The translations under genes and the position numbers were made by a program. A stretch of 64,000 nt of DNA. Source: JBBRVW01 sp038246545. Its GTDB lineage: Bacteria; Actinomycetota; Actinomycetes; JACCUZ01. Below, piece by piece: positions 51,248 through 60,219 of the stretch (its first letter is position 1; every line of letters starts with the position of its first letter). The notes under the pieces are model-generated. The model searched no databases. It was not told the DNA's origin and saw only the letters and a program-made list of their open reading frames with translations. The stretch lies in contig JBBRVW010000017.1 of assembly GCA_038246545.1 (NCBI GenBank), forward strand, positions 1 to 64,000, written 5' to 3'.

Positions 51248-52903
51248 TCAGCCGAACAGGGTCCGCTCGACGAGGCCGATCGGCATCCGTCCCGACCCGC
51301 CCGCCAGGTCGTGGAACTCACGCAACGACCCGCGCCCCTCGGTCTCCCAGCGCTCGCGCATGCGGGCGATCTCCAGGGCACCGGTGAGATAGGACGAGGC
51401 CTGGGTCGGCCAGGCGCAGTAGCGCAGCACCTCGGCTGCGGCGGTCTCGCGCGACAGAGAGGTCTTCGTGGCCATGAACTCGGTGGCCTCCTCGATGGTC
51501 ATCTCACCGAGGTGCAGGGACGTGTCGACGATGATTCGCGCCGCCCGGAACAGCCGGAAATCCCTCTGGCACAGCTCCTGTTCCGGGGTCCGGAAGAAGC
51601 CCTGCTCACGCAGCAGGTCCTCGGTGTAGAGACCCCAGCCCTCGACGAAGTACGCCGACCCGAGCACGAACCGCAGCGGGCGGGCCCTGCCCTGTGCCGC
51701 GTTCCACGACAGCCAGGCCAGGTGCCAGTGGTGGCCAGGGTAGGCCTCGTGGACGGCGATCGACCAGGCGCCGTGGTTGTTGTTCGTGGCCAGCCGGGCG
51801 TCCACCTGCTCCTGGGTGGCGCCGTCCGGCGGGTACGGGACGAAGAAGTGCCCGACTCCGGTGGTGGACCCGGCGGGAGCGAACGGCGGGGGCGCCATGT
51901 AGTGCGCGACCGCGAGCATCGCGCGGCTGAACGGCGCAGACGGCACGACCTCGCAGTGCTCCCCCTCGGGCAGGGTGACCAGCTCGTACTCGACGCAGAA
52001 CGCGCGGGCGGCGTCCGTGGCCTCGCGGTACAGGGCGAGCATCGCCTCCGGGGTGGCCGGGTGGTCATCGTTGAAGCTCTTGACGACGGAGATGAAGTCG
52101 TCGGTGCCCCGCAGGTCCCGGGCCCGCCGGGTCATGTCGGCGGCGAGGTCGTCGTAGGCGGCCTGGCCCTTGTCGCGCAGCTCGCGGGTGCCGTAGCCGA
52201 GTCCTTCGGCATCGAGCAGCAGAGCGTCGTAGCGCTGCTCGCCGACGGCCCACTCGCCGGTCGCCTTCTCCACCAGCGACTGCACGTGCTCGCCGAAGCG
52301 CTCGTACGCCGCCGCCGCGAGTTCGCCGGCCTCACGGACCAGGTCGGCGGACGCCTCGCCGGTGAACTCGTCGGCCACGGAGCGGGCGTAGGCCGCACCC
52401 GCACCGATCTGCCCCAGCGCCCGGGTCAGCAGGGCGGGGTGGGCCAGCGCCGGGTCGAGGTTGGCTGCTCCCTGCTCGAGCAGGACAGGGGTCGCGCGCA
52501 ACCGCGCCGCCACCGCCTCCGCCAGCTCGTCTTCGCCGCGCAGCCGGTGGGTGAGCAGGATGAAGACCGAGCTCAGCGCGGCGCCGGCGTAGTGGTCGGG
52601 GCTGCGCCGCCAGTCGGCCCAGTCGCGCATGTGGGCGCGACCGGCCAGCACCATCAGCGCCAGGTCCCGGTCGATGCGCTCGTCGTCGCTCAGCTCGCCG
52701 TCGTCGAGGCCGCGCAGCCGCTCGACCCAGGCATCTTCGGCGCGCTCTCTCGCGGCGATGCCCGCGGCCGACATGTCCGGCAGCGCCCCGTCGTGCTCGG
52801 TGAGCCCGAGCACGGTGCCCAGCAGCGGGTCGGCGGCGCACTGGTCGGCGACCAGCTCGGCCGCGAGGGCATCGAAGGGGCGGTCGCCCGTGGGGATCGG
52901 CAT
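51248..52903 (-). CDS. DUF885 family metallopeptidase-like protein
   Basis: This 551-residue soluble protein of DUF885 has the zinc-binding segment IAVHEAYPGHHWHLAWLS near residue 375, with the downstream acidic ligand in VEGWGLYTEDLLREQG. It is related to thermolysin-like carboxypeptidases, but few members have a known substrate. A C-terminal helical part contains SSYLTGALEIARMRERWE, usual for the family. There is no signal peptide, so it acts in the cytosol. I chose ATG 52903, since TACGGT lies 7 nt upstream; GTG 52910-52912 would overlap that element. Confidence 0.88.
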   Translation of the reverse strand: MPIPTGDRPFDALAAELVADQCAADPLLGTVLGLTEHDGALPDMSAAGIAARERAEDAWVERLRGLDDGELSDDERIDRDLALMVLAGRAHMRDWADWRRSPDHYAGAALSSVFILLTHRLRGEDELAEAVAARLRATPVLLEQGAANLDPALAHPALLTRALGQIGAGAAYARSVADEFTGEASADLVREAGELAAAAYERFGEHVQSLVEKATGEWAVGEQRYDALLLDAEGLGYGTRELRDKGQAAYDDLAADMTRRARDLRGTDDFISVVKSFNDDHPATPEAMLALYREATDAARAFCVEYELVTLPEGEHCEVVPSAPFSRAMLAVAHYMAPPPFAPAGSTTGVGHFFVPYPPDGATQEQVDARLATNNNHGAWSIAVHEAYPGHHWHLAWLSWNAAQGRARPLRFVLGSAYFVEGWGLYTEDLLREQGFFRTPEQELCQRDFRLFRAARIIVDTSLHLGEMTIEEATEFMATKTSLSRETAAAEVLRYCAWPTQASSYLTGALEIARMRERWETEGRGSLREFHDLAGGSGRMPIGLVERTLFG

Positions 52904-52910
52904 GCCCGGC

Positions 52911-52916
52911 ACCGTA
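52911..52916 (-). promoter_or_regulatory. -10 element of the DUF885 gene
   Basis: TACGGT on the minus strand, 7 nt before ATG 52903; it argues against the GTG that overlaps it. Confidence 0.4.
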
Positions 52917-52964
52917 GCCGAGCGCGGGGACCCGGCCCGGCGGGCCGCGTGCGACGCTGGTCGG

Positions 52965-53429
52965 GTGACGAGCGGCGCGGTCCCGACGGTGACCTACGAC
53001 GAGCGGCTGACCGCTCCCGTCGCGCTCTGGGCGGGTGCATGGTTCGGGTCCTTCATGCTCGGCGTCGTCGTCTCCGCAGCGCTCGGGCCCGGCCCCGGTC
53101 TCGGCGCCATGCTCGTCCCCGGTGTCCTGCTGACCGTCCTGCTCCGGTCCGCGGCGGCGCCGGTGCGGGTCGTCGGCGGTGAGCTGGTGGCCGGCACCGC
53201 ACGGATCGACGTGGTCCTGCTGGGACCGGTGCGGGTGCTCGACCCGGCCGCCGCCCGGCAGGTCCGCGGGCCGATGTCCGACCCGGCGGCGTTCCACCTC
53301 ATCCGCGGCTGGGTCCCCGCCGGCGTCCAGGCCGCGGTGCTCGACCCCGCCGACCCGGCGCCGTACTGGTTCGTCGCGAGCCGGCGCCCCGCCGAGCTCG
53401 CCACCGCCATCGAGGCCGCCCGCGGGTAG
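52965..53429 (+). CDS. DUF3093 membrane protein
   Basis: This 154-residue protein has two membrane segments near the N-terminus (VALWAGAWFGSFMLGVVVSAAL and GLGAMLVPGVLLTVLL) and a small cytosolic beta-domain with VRVVGGELVAGTARI, the IRGWVPAGVQAAV segment and PYWFVASRRPAELATAIEAAR. This is the DUF3093 family, found next to dut in most Actinobacteria and of unknown role. The start GTG 52965 follows a short divergent gap with the DUF885 gene. Confidence 0.87.
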   Translation: MTSGAVPTVTYDERLTAPVALWAGAWFGSFMLGVVVSAALGPGPGLGAMLVPGVLLTVLLRSAAAPVRVVGGELVAGTARIDVVLLGPVRVLDPAAARQVRGPMSDPAAFHLIRGWVPAGVQAAVLDPADPAPYWFVASRRPAELATAIEAARG

Positions 53430-53504
53430 CCGACCGAACTGGACCGGCTCCGCCGGGCGTTCCGCGCCACCTGGCCGGTCGACTTCGCGGGCAGGGCGGC
53501 CGGC

Positions 53505-54314
53505 TCAGCGGTCGACGGTCTCGCCGCGGACGGTGCGGCCGGAGCGCTTGCGTCGCAGGTCGTCGCGGACCTCCTCGCCGAGGCGGCGGGTCTCGCGGTG
53601 GTTGACCAGGCTGCCGGCGACGGCGCCGCTCATCATCGGTCCGAGGGTGGTGAGGTTGCGTCCGGCGCGACGGACCAGGCGTTTGCGCAGCGCGCGCTTG
53701 GCGGTGGCGCCGAGCGAGACCCGGAGGGCTGCGGGCGAGAGCGGGTCGATCCCCCGGCGCTCGGTCCAGGCGATCAGGTAGGACTGCGTCCGGGAGCGGC
53801 GCGACCCGGTGGCCGGCAGCCCGTACACCTCGTGCAGCTCGGCGATCAGCTTCACCTCGGCGGCCGCCACCAGCAGCGTCTCGGCCGCGATCTGCGCCGG
53901 AGCGGTGAGCAGTGTCGGTGGTGCGGTGAACTCGACGGCGGCCAGCGCACCACCGGCGGCACCGACGGCACCGGTGGTCTTGGCCGCGCCGGAGATCAGC
54001 GCCTGGGCGAGATCGTCGTCGGACAGGCCGGGGTGGTGGGCGCGCAGGGTCGCGGCGTCCCGGACCGGGATGCGCGGGGCGGTCTCCAGGAAGACGTCCG
54101 CGAGCCAGCTGCCTCCGAGGACGGACGCTCGGCCCGCCTTCTTCGCCGAACCGGCGAGCGCCCTGGTGAGCCGTCCCACGTCACGGGCCCGCTCGCGACG
54201 AGAGGCGCCGGCGTCGTCGGACCGCCCGGTGATCCGGGCGACGAGGTCGCCGACGCCTTCGTGGTCACCTGCAGGTGACAGGTTGCTGGTGTCGTCGTTC
54301 GGTCGCTGACTCAT
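53505..54314 (-). CDS. Conserved hypothetical protein, EcsC-like
   Basis: A 269-residue protein that I place only loosely near EcsC-like proteins. The middle has small-residue-rich, partly hydrophobic stretches (LISGAAKTTGAVGAAGGALAAVEFTAPP and IAAETLLVAAAEVKLIAELHEVYGLPATG), then a basic region (LGATAKRALRKRLVRRAGRNLTTLGPMMSGAVAGSLVNHRETRRLGEEV). It may associate with the membrane. The first 60 residues are charged and flexible. It lies 28 bp downstream of the DUF4193 gene and may share its transcript. Confidence 0.65.
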   Translation of the reverse strand: MSQRPNDDTSNLSPAGDHEGVGDLVARITGRSDDAGASRRERARDVGRLTRALAGSAKKAGRASVLGGSWLADVFLETAPRIPVRDAATLRAHHPGLSDDDLAQALISGAAKTTGAVGAAGGALAAVEFTAPPTLLTAPAQIAAETLLVAAAEVKLIAELHEVYGLPATGSRRSRTQSYLIAWTERRGIDPLSPAALRVSLGATAKRALRKRLVRRAGRNLTTLGPMMSGAVAGSLVNHRETRRLGEEVRDDLRRKRSGRTVRGETVDR

Positions 54315-54342
54315 GTCGTGAGCCTGCCCCGCGTCGATGGCC

Positions 54343-54642
54343 TTAGGCCGCGCACTCCTTGCAGATCAGCTGTCCCTTGACTTCCTTGGCCAGCTGGCTG
54401 CGGTGGTGCACGAGGAAGCAGCGCGAGCAGGTGAACTCGTCTGCCTGGCGCGGGAGGACCCGCACCGAGAGCTCCTCGTTGGACAGATCTGCGCCGGGCA
54501 GCTCGAGGGACTCGGCCAGGTCGGTCTCGTCCACGTCCACAGCGCTCGCGGACTTGTCCTGTCGGCGTGCCTTCAGCTCCTCGAGACTGTCCTCGGACAT
54601 CTCGTCATCGGTCTTGCGGGGCGAGTCGTAATCGGTCGCCAT
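54343..54642 (-). CDS. DUF4193 zinc-ribbon protein
   Basis: This 99-residue protein has an acidic N-terminal half (DEMSEDSLEELKARRQDKSA, DVDETDLAESLELPG) and a C-terminal zinc ribbon with CSRCFLVHHRSQLAKEVKGQLICKEC, that is two CxxC pairs. This is DUF4193, an abundant small actinobacterial protein of unknown role, possibly RNA-polymerase or ribosome related by its ribbon. ATG 54642 gives the conserved ATDYDSPRK start. In Mycobacterium the orthologue (Rv2699c, from memory) is also near dut and suhB. Confidence 0.88.
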   Translation of the reverse strand: MATDYDSPRKTDDEMSEDSLEELKARRQDKSASAVDVDETDLAESLELPGADLSNEELSVRVLPRQADEFTCSRCFLVHHRSQLAKEVKGQLICKECAA

Positions 54643-54997
54643 GGTGGAGAAGTCACCCCAGATGCTCGTACGTGTGGTGGTGTTGCGGGCGGTGTAACGC
54701 ACGACCGCGCCGGTTTGTGCCCGGTGGCGCCACCCGGTTGCGCCGGTCCCGCGCCAGGGGCCACGCCCGCAGCGCGAGCGCGGAGACTAGCGGATCGCCG
54801 CCGTTCCCGCTGCCGGCGGTCCAGGGCGTGGCCACCAGGCACGACCGGGCGGCAGGTGAGTTCACGCAGTATTCACCCGGACAGCGTCCACGGGTAGGTG
54901 ACGCCCCTCACGATCATGGTGTTTCCAGGCTCCGGAGCCCAGGGTAGAGACCCCGCAGCTTCTCCGGATGTCCTCCGGCGGTGAGAGGGTGACCAGC
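54643..54997. other. 355-bp non-coding region between divergent genes
   Basis: I see no gene here; short frames lack ribosome-binding sites and family likeness. The region includes a perfect GGTGGCGCCACC palindrome near 54725 in the DUF4193 promoter side and a relatively AT-rich patch near 54860-54925 (CGCAGTATTCACCC, CGATCATGGTG) that may hold promoters for the rightward 52-residue gene. Confidence 0.5.
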
Positions 54998-55156
54998 ATG
55001 AGCGTGTTCCATCAGGAGATCCAGCTCCGCCTGGAGTCAGCCACCCAGTCCCTCCACGAGGCCGAGCGTGACGGCGACGACTACCTGGCGCAGGTCCGGC
55101 TCGGCGAGATCGAGTCGCTGACCCGGCTCGCCCAGGAGCACGACGCCGTCGCCTGA
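54998..55156 (+). CDS. Small conserved 52-residue protein
   Basis: This short protein is almost one long amphipathic helix: SVFHQEIQLRLESATQSLHEAERDGDDYLAQVRLGEIESLTRLAQEHDA. Similar short proteins lie next to suhB in other Actinobacteria, and no function is known. AGAGGG about 10 nt upstream of ATG 54998 supports the start; a longer in-frame reading would begin in the leader. It is convergent with the inositol monophosphatase gene, 27 bp apart. Confidence 0.7.
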   Translation: MSVFHQEIQLRLESATQSLHEAERDGDDYLAQVRLGEIESLTRLAQEHDAVA

Positions 55157-55183
55157 CGGCACCGCGTCGCGCGGCGGTTCCCT

Positions 55184-56008
55184 TCAGGCGAGCGGGTCGC
55201 TGTCGGCGTCCCACGACTCGAGCAGGCCGAGCAGCTCGCCCACCAGCGGCTCCCGGCCCGCCACCACGAGGCGCTCACCCGCCGCCCTCCCGTGCAGTCC
55301 GGTGACCCGGGCGCCGGCCTCCTCCGCCACGAGACCGCCAGCGGCGAGGTCCCACGGCTTGAGGCCCTGCTCGTAGTACCCGTCGACCCGGCCGGTCGCC
55401 ACCGCACAGAGGTCGAGCGACGCCGCGCCGATCCGGCGCACGTCCCGGACCCTCGGCAGCAGGGCGCTCAGCAGCTCCGCCTGCCGCGCCCGCCGCCGCG
55501 GGTCGTAGCCGAAGCCGGTGGCGAGCAGCGCCAGGTCCAGGGACGGGACGGCGACCGCGGGCAGTGCGGTGCCGTCGAGCCAGGCGCCGTGGCCGCGGGC
55601 CGCGGTCCAGACCTCACCGACGGCCGGGTTCACCACGGCGCCTGCGACCACCCGGCCGTCGCGGCTGGCGGCGATGCTCACGGCGTACGCCGGGATCTCG
55701 TAGAGGTAGTTGACCGTGCCGTCGATCGGGTCGACGACCCATCGGACACCGCTGGTGCCGTCCCGAGCGCCGCCCTCCTCGCCGAGGAAGCCGTCGTCGG
55801 GACGGGCAGCGTTGAGCCGGTCGAGGATCAGCTGCTCGGACCGGGTGTCCATCTCGGTGACGATGTCCGTGCTCGTCGTCTTGGTGTCCGAGACACCGAG
55901 ACCCCGGGGACGCTGCTCGACGACGAGGCGGCCGGCCTCGCGGGCCACCCGCTCCGCCAGCTCCATCAGCGCGCGCGGGTCGTCGGCGGCGTTCGGCGTC
56001 ATGCTCAC
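55184..56008 (-). CDS. suhB: Inositol-1-monophosphatase-family phosphatase
   Basis: This 274-residue magnesium-dependent phosphatase has the metal motifs FLGEEGG, WVVDPIDGTVNYLYEIP and LKPWDLAAGGLVAEEAGARV. It hydrolyses inositol-1-phosphate or a related sugar phosphate, supplying inositol for phosphatidylinositol and mycothiol in Actinobacteria. I chose GTG 56008, which overlaps the hemH stop as GTGA; ATG 56002 is a near alternative. The hemH-suhB order is conserved in Streptomyces as I recall. Confidence 0.92.
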   Translation of the reverse strand: MSMTPNAADDPRALMELAERVAREAGRLVVEQRPRGLGVSDTKTTSTDIVTEMDTRSEQLILDRLNAARPDDGFLGEEGGARDGTSGVRWVVDPIDGTVNYLYEIPAYAVSIAASRDGRVVAGAVVNPAVGEVWTAARGHGAWLDGTALPAVAVPSLDLALLATGFGYDPRRRARQAELLSALLPRVRDVRRIGAASLDLCAVATGRVDGYYEQGLKPWDLAAGGLVAEEAGARVTGLHGRAAGERLVVAGREPLVGELLGLLESWDADSDPLA

Positions 56009-57093
56009 GCCCCGCAGAGCGCAGGTCGGTCGGCGTCGCGGGCGTTCGGGCAGCAGCCGGCCGGGCATACGTCATGGCTCGGGCCGAGCTCGCCGAGTGA
56101 CGCCCGCCGCGGCCCCTCCCCGCGCACGACCGCAGCGCGCTCCAGCACCAGCTCGCGGACGGCCGCGACGAAGCGGGGGTCGGTGCCCACCGTCGCCGCC
56201 CGGGTCACCGGCAGGCCGATCCGCCTCGCGGTCTCGAGCGCCTCGGTGTCGAGGTCGTACTTCACCTCCATGTGGTCGGAGACGAAGCCGATCGGCACCA
56301 GCACGGCGGCCGCGACCCCATCGGCCTGCAGGAGCTCCAGGTGGTCGTTGACGTCCGGCTCCAGCCACGGCTGGTCGGGCCGGCCGCTGCGGCTGCAGTA
56401 GACGAGGTCGAGGACGTGGTCGACCCCGGTCGCGGCGGCCACCCCGGCGGTGACCAGCCGGGCCAGGTCGCGGTGCTGGGTGCTGTAGGCGAAGCCGTCC
56501 GGGCCGCTGTCCTTGTCCATCGACGTCGGCACCGAGTGGGTGACGAACACCAACCGCGCGTGGTCGCGCACCGGTTCGGCGAGCTCACCGATGGCCGTGA
56601 CCGTCGCGGCCACCATCGCCTCGACGAAGCCCGGGTGGTTGAAGTAGTGCCGGATCCGGTCGATCACCGGTGCCCGACCGCCGAGGGGGGCCGCCGCGGC
56701 GGCGAGGTTCTCGCGGTACTGCCTGCAGCCGGAGTACGACGAGTACGCCGACGTCAGCAGGGCGAGCACGCGGGTGCGGCCGTCGTCGGCGATGCGGGCG
56801 AGCTCGTCGGCGAGGTACGGCGCCCAGTTGCGGTTGCCCCAGTAGACCGGCAGGTCGAGCCCGTGCGCCGCGAACTCGGCCTCCAGGGCAGCGACCAGGG
56901 CACGGTTCTGCGCATTGATGGGGCTGAGGCCGCCGAATCCGAGATAGTGCTCGCCGACCTCCAGCAGCCGCTCGCGAGGGATGCCGCGGCCACGCGTCAC
57001 GTTCTCCAGGAACGGCAGGACGTCGTCGGGGCCCTCCGGGCCGCCGAAGGACACGAGCAGGAAGGCGTCGTACGGGGCGGTGGCGTCGGTCAC
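56005..57093 (-). CDS. hemH: Coproporphyrin III ferrochelatase
   Basis: In this pathway HemH (CpfC) inserts iron into coproporphyrin III, and HemQ then makes haem. The 362-residue protein has FGGPEGPDDVLPFLENV at the start, the catalytic histidine in LVFVTHSVPTSMDKD, and the acidic metal site in WLEPDVNDHLELLQ. A C-terminal extension has the actinobacterial [2Fe-2S] cysteines in HDVCPAGCCPNARDADRPALCGA. GTG 57093 puts the first beta strand at the usual place. It lies 50 kb from hemE/hemG/hemQ, so haem genes are in two loci. Confidence 0.95.
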   Translation of the reverse strand: MTDATAPYDAFLLVSFGGPEGPDDVLPFLENVTRGRGIPRERLLEVGEHYLGFGGLSPINAQNRALVAALEAEFAAHGLDLPVYWGNRNWAPYLADELARIADDGRTRVLALLTSAYSSYSGCRQYRENLAAAAAPLGGRAPVIDRIRHYFNHPGFVEAMVAATVTAIGELAEPVRDHARLVFVTHSVPTSMDKDSGPDGFAYSTQHRDLARLVTAGVAAATGVDHVLDLVYCSRSGRPDQPWLEPDVNDHLELLQADGVAAAVLVPIGFVSDHMEVKYDLDTEALETARRIGLPVTRAATVGTDPRFVAAVRELVLERAAVVRGEGPRRASLGELGPSHDVCPAGCCPNARDADRPALCGA

Positions 57094-57144
57094 GCACCGA
57101 TCCTCGCAAGCGGTCGCGGACGACACGGAGTCGGCCCGCTCCCG

Positions 57145-57150
57145 TACCGT
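57145..57150 (+). promoter_or_regulatory. -10 element of the MFS transporter gene
   Basis: TACCGT ends 7 nt before GTG 57158 and helps choose that start over an upstream GTG at 57149. Confidence 0.4.
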
Positions 57151-57157
57151 GCGGGCC

Positions 57158-58333
57158 GTGCTCTCGCCGTATCGCGACCTGCTCTCCACACCCGGCGGGC
57201 TGCGCTTCTCCTCGTCCGCGTTCCTGGCCCGGCTGCCCATTGCCATGGTCGGTCTGGGCATCGTCCTGCTCGTCGTCGCGGAGACCGGGCGGTACGGCCG
57301 CGCCGGTGCCTTCTCCGCTGCATTCGCGCTCGTGAACGCCGGCGCAGCACCCGTCATCGCGCGACTGGTGGACCGGTACGGCCAGCGCCGGGTGCTGGCG
57401 CCGTCGGTCCCGCTGCACTGCCTCGCGCTGGTCACTGTCGTCGTGCTGGTGAGCACCGGAGCACCGGACTGGACGCAGTGGACCTCAGTCGTGGTGGCTG
57501 CACTGCTCGGCCCGTCGATCGGCTCGCTGGTCCGCGCCCGCTGGGGCTACGTGCTCGGTGACGACCCACGCCTCGGCACCGCCTACGCGCTCGAGTCGGT
57601 GCTCGACGAGCTGATCTTCGTGCTCGGACCGCTGATCGTCACCGTCCTGGCAACTGTCGTGGCGCCGCAGGCCGGGCTGCTGGCCGCGGCAGTCGTCGTG
57701 CTGGTCGGCACCGCGACACTGCTGGCGCACCGCGCCAGCGAGCCGCCGCCGTCGGCGCACGGCGACGGGCAACCGTCGGCCCTGCGCAGCGCGGGCCTGC
57801 CGTCGCTCATGATCGTGATGGTGTTCGTCGGCGGCGTGTTCGGCTCGGTCGAGCTGAGCACCATCGCGTTCGCCGACGCGCACGGCCACCGCGGGCTGGC
57901 CGGGCCGCTGCTCGCCTGCTACGCCGGCGGCAGCATGATCTCAGGCCTCGTGTTCGGAGCCGTCCCCTCCGACCTGCCGCGACGCCGGTCGCTGCTCATC
58001 GGGTCTGCGGTGATGACCGCCACCGTCACGGTGCTGCCGTTCGTGGGCAGCGTGCCTCTGCTCGCGGTGCTGCTGGTCATGTGCGGGGTCGGCATCGCCC
58101 CGACGCTGATCTCCGGCTTCTCCCTCGTGGAGCGGATCGTGCCCTCGTCCGCGGTCACGGAGGGGCTGACGTGGGCGACGACCGGGCTGGTCGTCGGCTT
58201 CGCCACCTCGACCTGGCTAGCCGGCCACCTGGTCGACTCCGCGGGCGTCCCGTGGGCGTTCTCGGTGGCCACGGTGGCGGGGTCGCTGGCGCTGCTGGCC
58301 GGGCTGGCGGCGTACCGGCGGCTGCCGGGCTGA
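57158..58333 (+). CDS. MFS-family transporter
   Basis: This 391-residue protein has twelve predicted membrane segments and the MFS loop motif after segment 2 (ARLVDRYGQRRVLAPSV). VLDELIFVLGPLIVTVLATVVAP and GVGIAPTLISGFSLVERIVP resemble uncharacterised efflux proteins often found beside hemH in Actinobacteria. The substrate is unknown. The position divergent from hemH suggests but does not show a link to porphyrin or iron export. Confidence 0.88.
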   Translation: MLSPYRDLLSTPGGLRFSSSAFLARLPIAMVGLGIVLLVVAETGRYGRAGAFSAAFALVNAGAAPVIARLVDRYGQRRVLAPSVPLHCLALVTVVVLVSTGAPDWTQWTSVVVAALLGPSIGSLVRARWGYVLGDDPRLGTAYALESVLDELIFVLGPLIVTVLATVVAPQAGLLAAAVVVLVGTATLLAHRASEPPPSAHGDGQPSALRSAGLPSLMIVMVFVGGVFGSVELSTIAFADAHGHRGLAGPLLACYAGGSMISGLVFGAVPSDLPRRRSLLIGSAVMTATVTVLPFVGSVPLLAVLLVMCGVGIAPTLISGFSLVERIVPSSAVTEGLTWATTGLVVGFATSTWLAGHLVDSAGVPWAFSVATVAGSLALLAGLAAYRRLPG

Positions 58334-58497
58334 CCGGTCGCCGACGAGCACCGGCCACTGGCGAGTTGTCGACAAATATCGGCGACCGGCCGGGCGCGCC
58401 TGCGAGGCGGGTCCGCGGCCGCGGCCTAGGCTCGCGGCAGTCGGAGGACACCCGACAGCTCCGAGGTCGGCACTGCCGACGGGACCGGGAGGCAGCC

Positions 58498-59364
58498 ATG
58501 GGCGACGCAGCGGACGGCGCACCGAAGGTGACCGACCTCCGGCTCGTTTCGGTCACCGACGGCCGCGGTCACCTCGTCCTCGAGGACGACCAGAGCAACC
58601 AGTTCCGCGTGCCGGTCGACGAGCGCCTCGCCAACGCCCTGCGCTCCCCCGAGCGCCCCCGGTCCGACGGTCCCCGACGAGACGGCCAGCTGGAGATCGC
58701 CTTGGAGAGTCAGCTCAGCCCCCGCGAGATCCAGGCCCGCGTCCGCGCCGGCCACAGCGTCGACGAGGTCGCCATCGCTGCGGGCATCAGCACCGAGCGG
58801 GTCGAGCGCTATGCCGTGCCCGTCCTCGCCGAGCGGCAGCACGTCGTCGAGCTGGCCCAGCGCGCCCCCGGCCGGCGAGCCAGCGCGGGCTTGGCACCAG
58901 CCCTGGCCGAGGTCGTCGAGGCGCGGTTGGCCGAGCAGAACGTCGCCGTCGACTCCCTCGCCTGGGACGCCTGGCGCGGCGACGACGGCCGCTGGGTCGT
59001 CAGCGTCACCTACCCGGGCACCGCCCGCGACCGGGTCGCCAGCTGGTCCTTCGACCCTCGCGGTCGCGTCCTGGCCGCCGCCGACGACGAGGCCCGATGG
59101 CTGGCCGGCGACGACGCCACCGAACGCGTCGCCGACGACCGGCCGACCGCGATCCGGCGGCTGTCCGCTGTCCCCGGTGGCGCCGACGGACGCCCCGAGG
59201 GTCCTGCCGAGGCACCCGCGGTGCGGGCCGACGAGCCCTACGATCGCGAGGCCGACGAGGCCAGGCGCCACGAGCCGCAGCAGGCGGCGGCCGCGTCGCG
59301 CGGGCGCCGGCCGGCCGTTCCGGCCTGGGACGACATCATGTTCGGCCCCCGCCGCCGCGACTGA
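58498..59364 (+). CDS. sepH: Septation protein SepH (DUF3071)
   Basis: SepH stimulates FtsZ assembly and cell division in Streptomyces and Mycobacterium. This 288-residue protein has the N-terminal DUF3071 domain (LRLVSVTDGRGHLVLEDDQSNQFRVPVDERL) and a helix-turn-helix (QLSPREIQARVRAGHSVDEVAIAAGISTERVERYAVPVLAER). A second folded part ends at AADDEARWL. A disordered, charged linker then leads to the conserved C-terminal RPAVPAWDDIMFG. It is somewhat shorter than the Streptomyces protein because of the linker. GGGAGGCAGCC precedes the ATG, and TAGGCT near 58428 may be the -10. Confidence 0.93.
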   Translation: MGDAADGAPKVTDLRLVSVTDGRGHLVLEDDQSNQFRVPVDERLANALRSPERPRSDGPRRDGQLEIALESQLSPREIQARVRAGHSVDEVAIAAGISTERVERYAVPVLAERQHVVELAQRAPGRRASAGLAPALAEVVEARLAEQNVAVDSLAWDAWRGDDGRWVVSVTYPGTARDRVASWSFDPRGRVLAAADDEARWLAGDDATERVADDRPTAIRRLSAVPGGADGRPEGPAEAPAVRADEPYDREADEARRHEPQQAAAASRGRRPAVPAWDDIMFGPRRRD

Positions 59365-59381
59365 CCGCAGCGCCGGAGAGG

Positions 59382-60218
59382 TCAGCCAGGGTCCGGGCCG
59401 GTGGCCACCGGGCGCGACGGATCGGTGACCCAGTCCGACCAGGAGCCGGCGTACAGCGCGGCCGGGATCCCGACCGCCTCCAGCACCAGCACGGTGTGCG
59501 CCGCCGTCACGCCGGAGCCGCAGTAGGCGCCGACTGGTCGGCTGCCGTCAGCACCGACGGCGGTGAACCGGTCCCGCAGCTCGTCGAGGTCGAGCAGGGT
59601 CGCGTCCGGACCTGCGTGGTCGCGGGTCGGCAGGCTCACCGCGCCCGGGACGTGGCCGGCGACCGGGTCCAGCGGCTCGGTGTCGCCGCGGTAGCGCTCC
59701 CCCGCCCGCGCGTCGAGCAGCACGCCGTCGCGAGCCAGCGCCGCGGCCGCTTCTGCGTCCAGGACCGGCATGGATCCCGGCCGGGCCACCAGGTCGCCCG
59801 GCACCGGTGTCACGTCGCCCGTCTCGATCGGCATCCCGGCCGCGGTCCAGGCCCGAAGCCCGCCGTCGAGCAGCCGTACGTCGGCGTGCCCGAGCCACCG
59901 GAGCAGCCACCAGGCGCGGGCCGCGATCGAGCCCTCGACGTCGTCGTAGACCACCACGGGCCGGCCGCCGCCGACCCCGAGACGTCGCACCGTCGCCTCG
60001 GCGGCAGCCGGTGCGGGGAGCGGGTGCCGGCCACCGGCACCCGGCGGCGCCGCCAGGTCGTTGTCGAGGTCGACCCAGACGGCGCCGGGCAGGTGGCCCG
60101 CCGCGTACTCGTCGTGCAGCGGCAGCCCGGCGGCTCGCCAGCGGACGTCCAGCAGCAGCGGTGGCCGGTCACCCGCCAGCCCGGCGGCGACCGTCGCGAC
60201 GTCGACGAGCGGGCTCAT
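59382..60218 (-). CDS. Rhodanese-type sulfurtransferase (3-mercaptopyruvate type)
   Basis: This 278-residue protein has two rhodanese domains. The first is inactive (PVVVYDDVEGSIAARAWWLLRWLG). The second has the active cysteine in GAYCGSGVTAAHTVLVLEAVG; the CGSGVTA loop is the signature of 3-mercaptopyruvate rather than thiosulfate sulfurtransferases. DARAGERYRGDTEPLDPVAGHVPGA precedes it. It moves sulfane sulfur to cyanide or thiols. The ATG at 60218 lies one base after the thymidine-kinase stop; an in-frame GTG 15 bases upstream is possible. Confidence 0.92.
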   Translation of the reverse strand: MSPLVDVATVAAGLAGDRPPLLLDVRWRAAGLPLHDEYAAGHLPGAVWVDLDNDLAAPPGAGGRHPLPAPAAAEATVRRLGVGGGRPVVVYDDVEGSIAARAWWLLRWLGHADVRLLDGGLRAWTAAGMPIETGDVTPVPGDLVARPGSMPVLDAEAAAALARDGVLLDARAGERYRGDTEPLDPVAGHVPGAVSLPTRDHAGPDATLLDLDELRDRFTAVGADGSRPVGAYCGSGVTAAHTVLVLEAVGIPAALYAGSWSDWVTDPSRPVATGPDPG

Positions 60219-60219
60219 C

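Noticed and set aside
54653..54865. 70-codon frame in the gap upstream of DUF4193
   Set aside because: It has no ribosome-binding site, an unnatural composition, and lies across promoter-like DNA.
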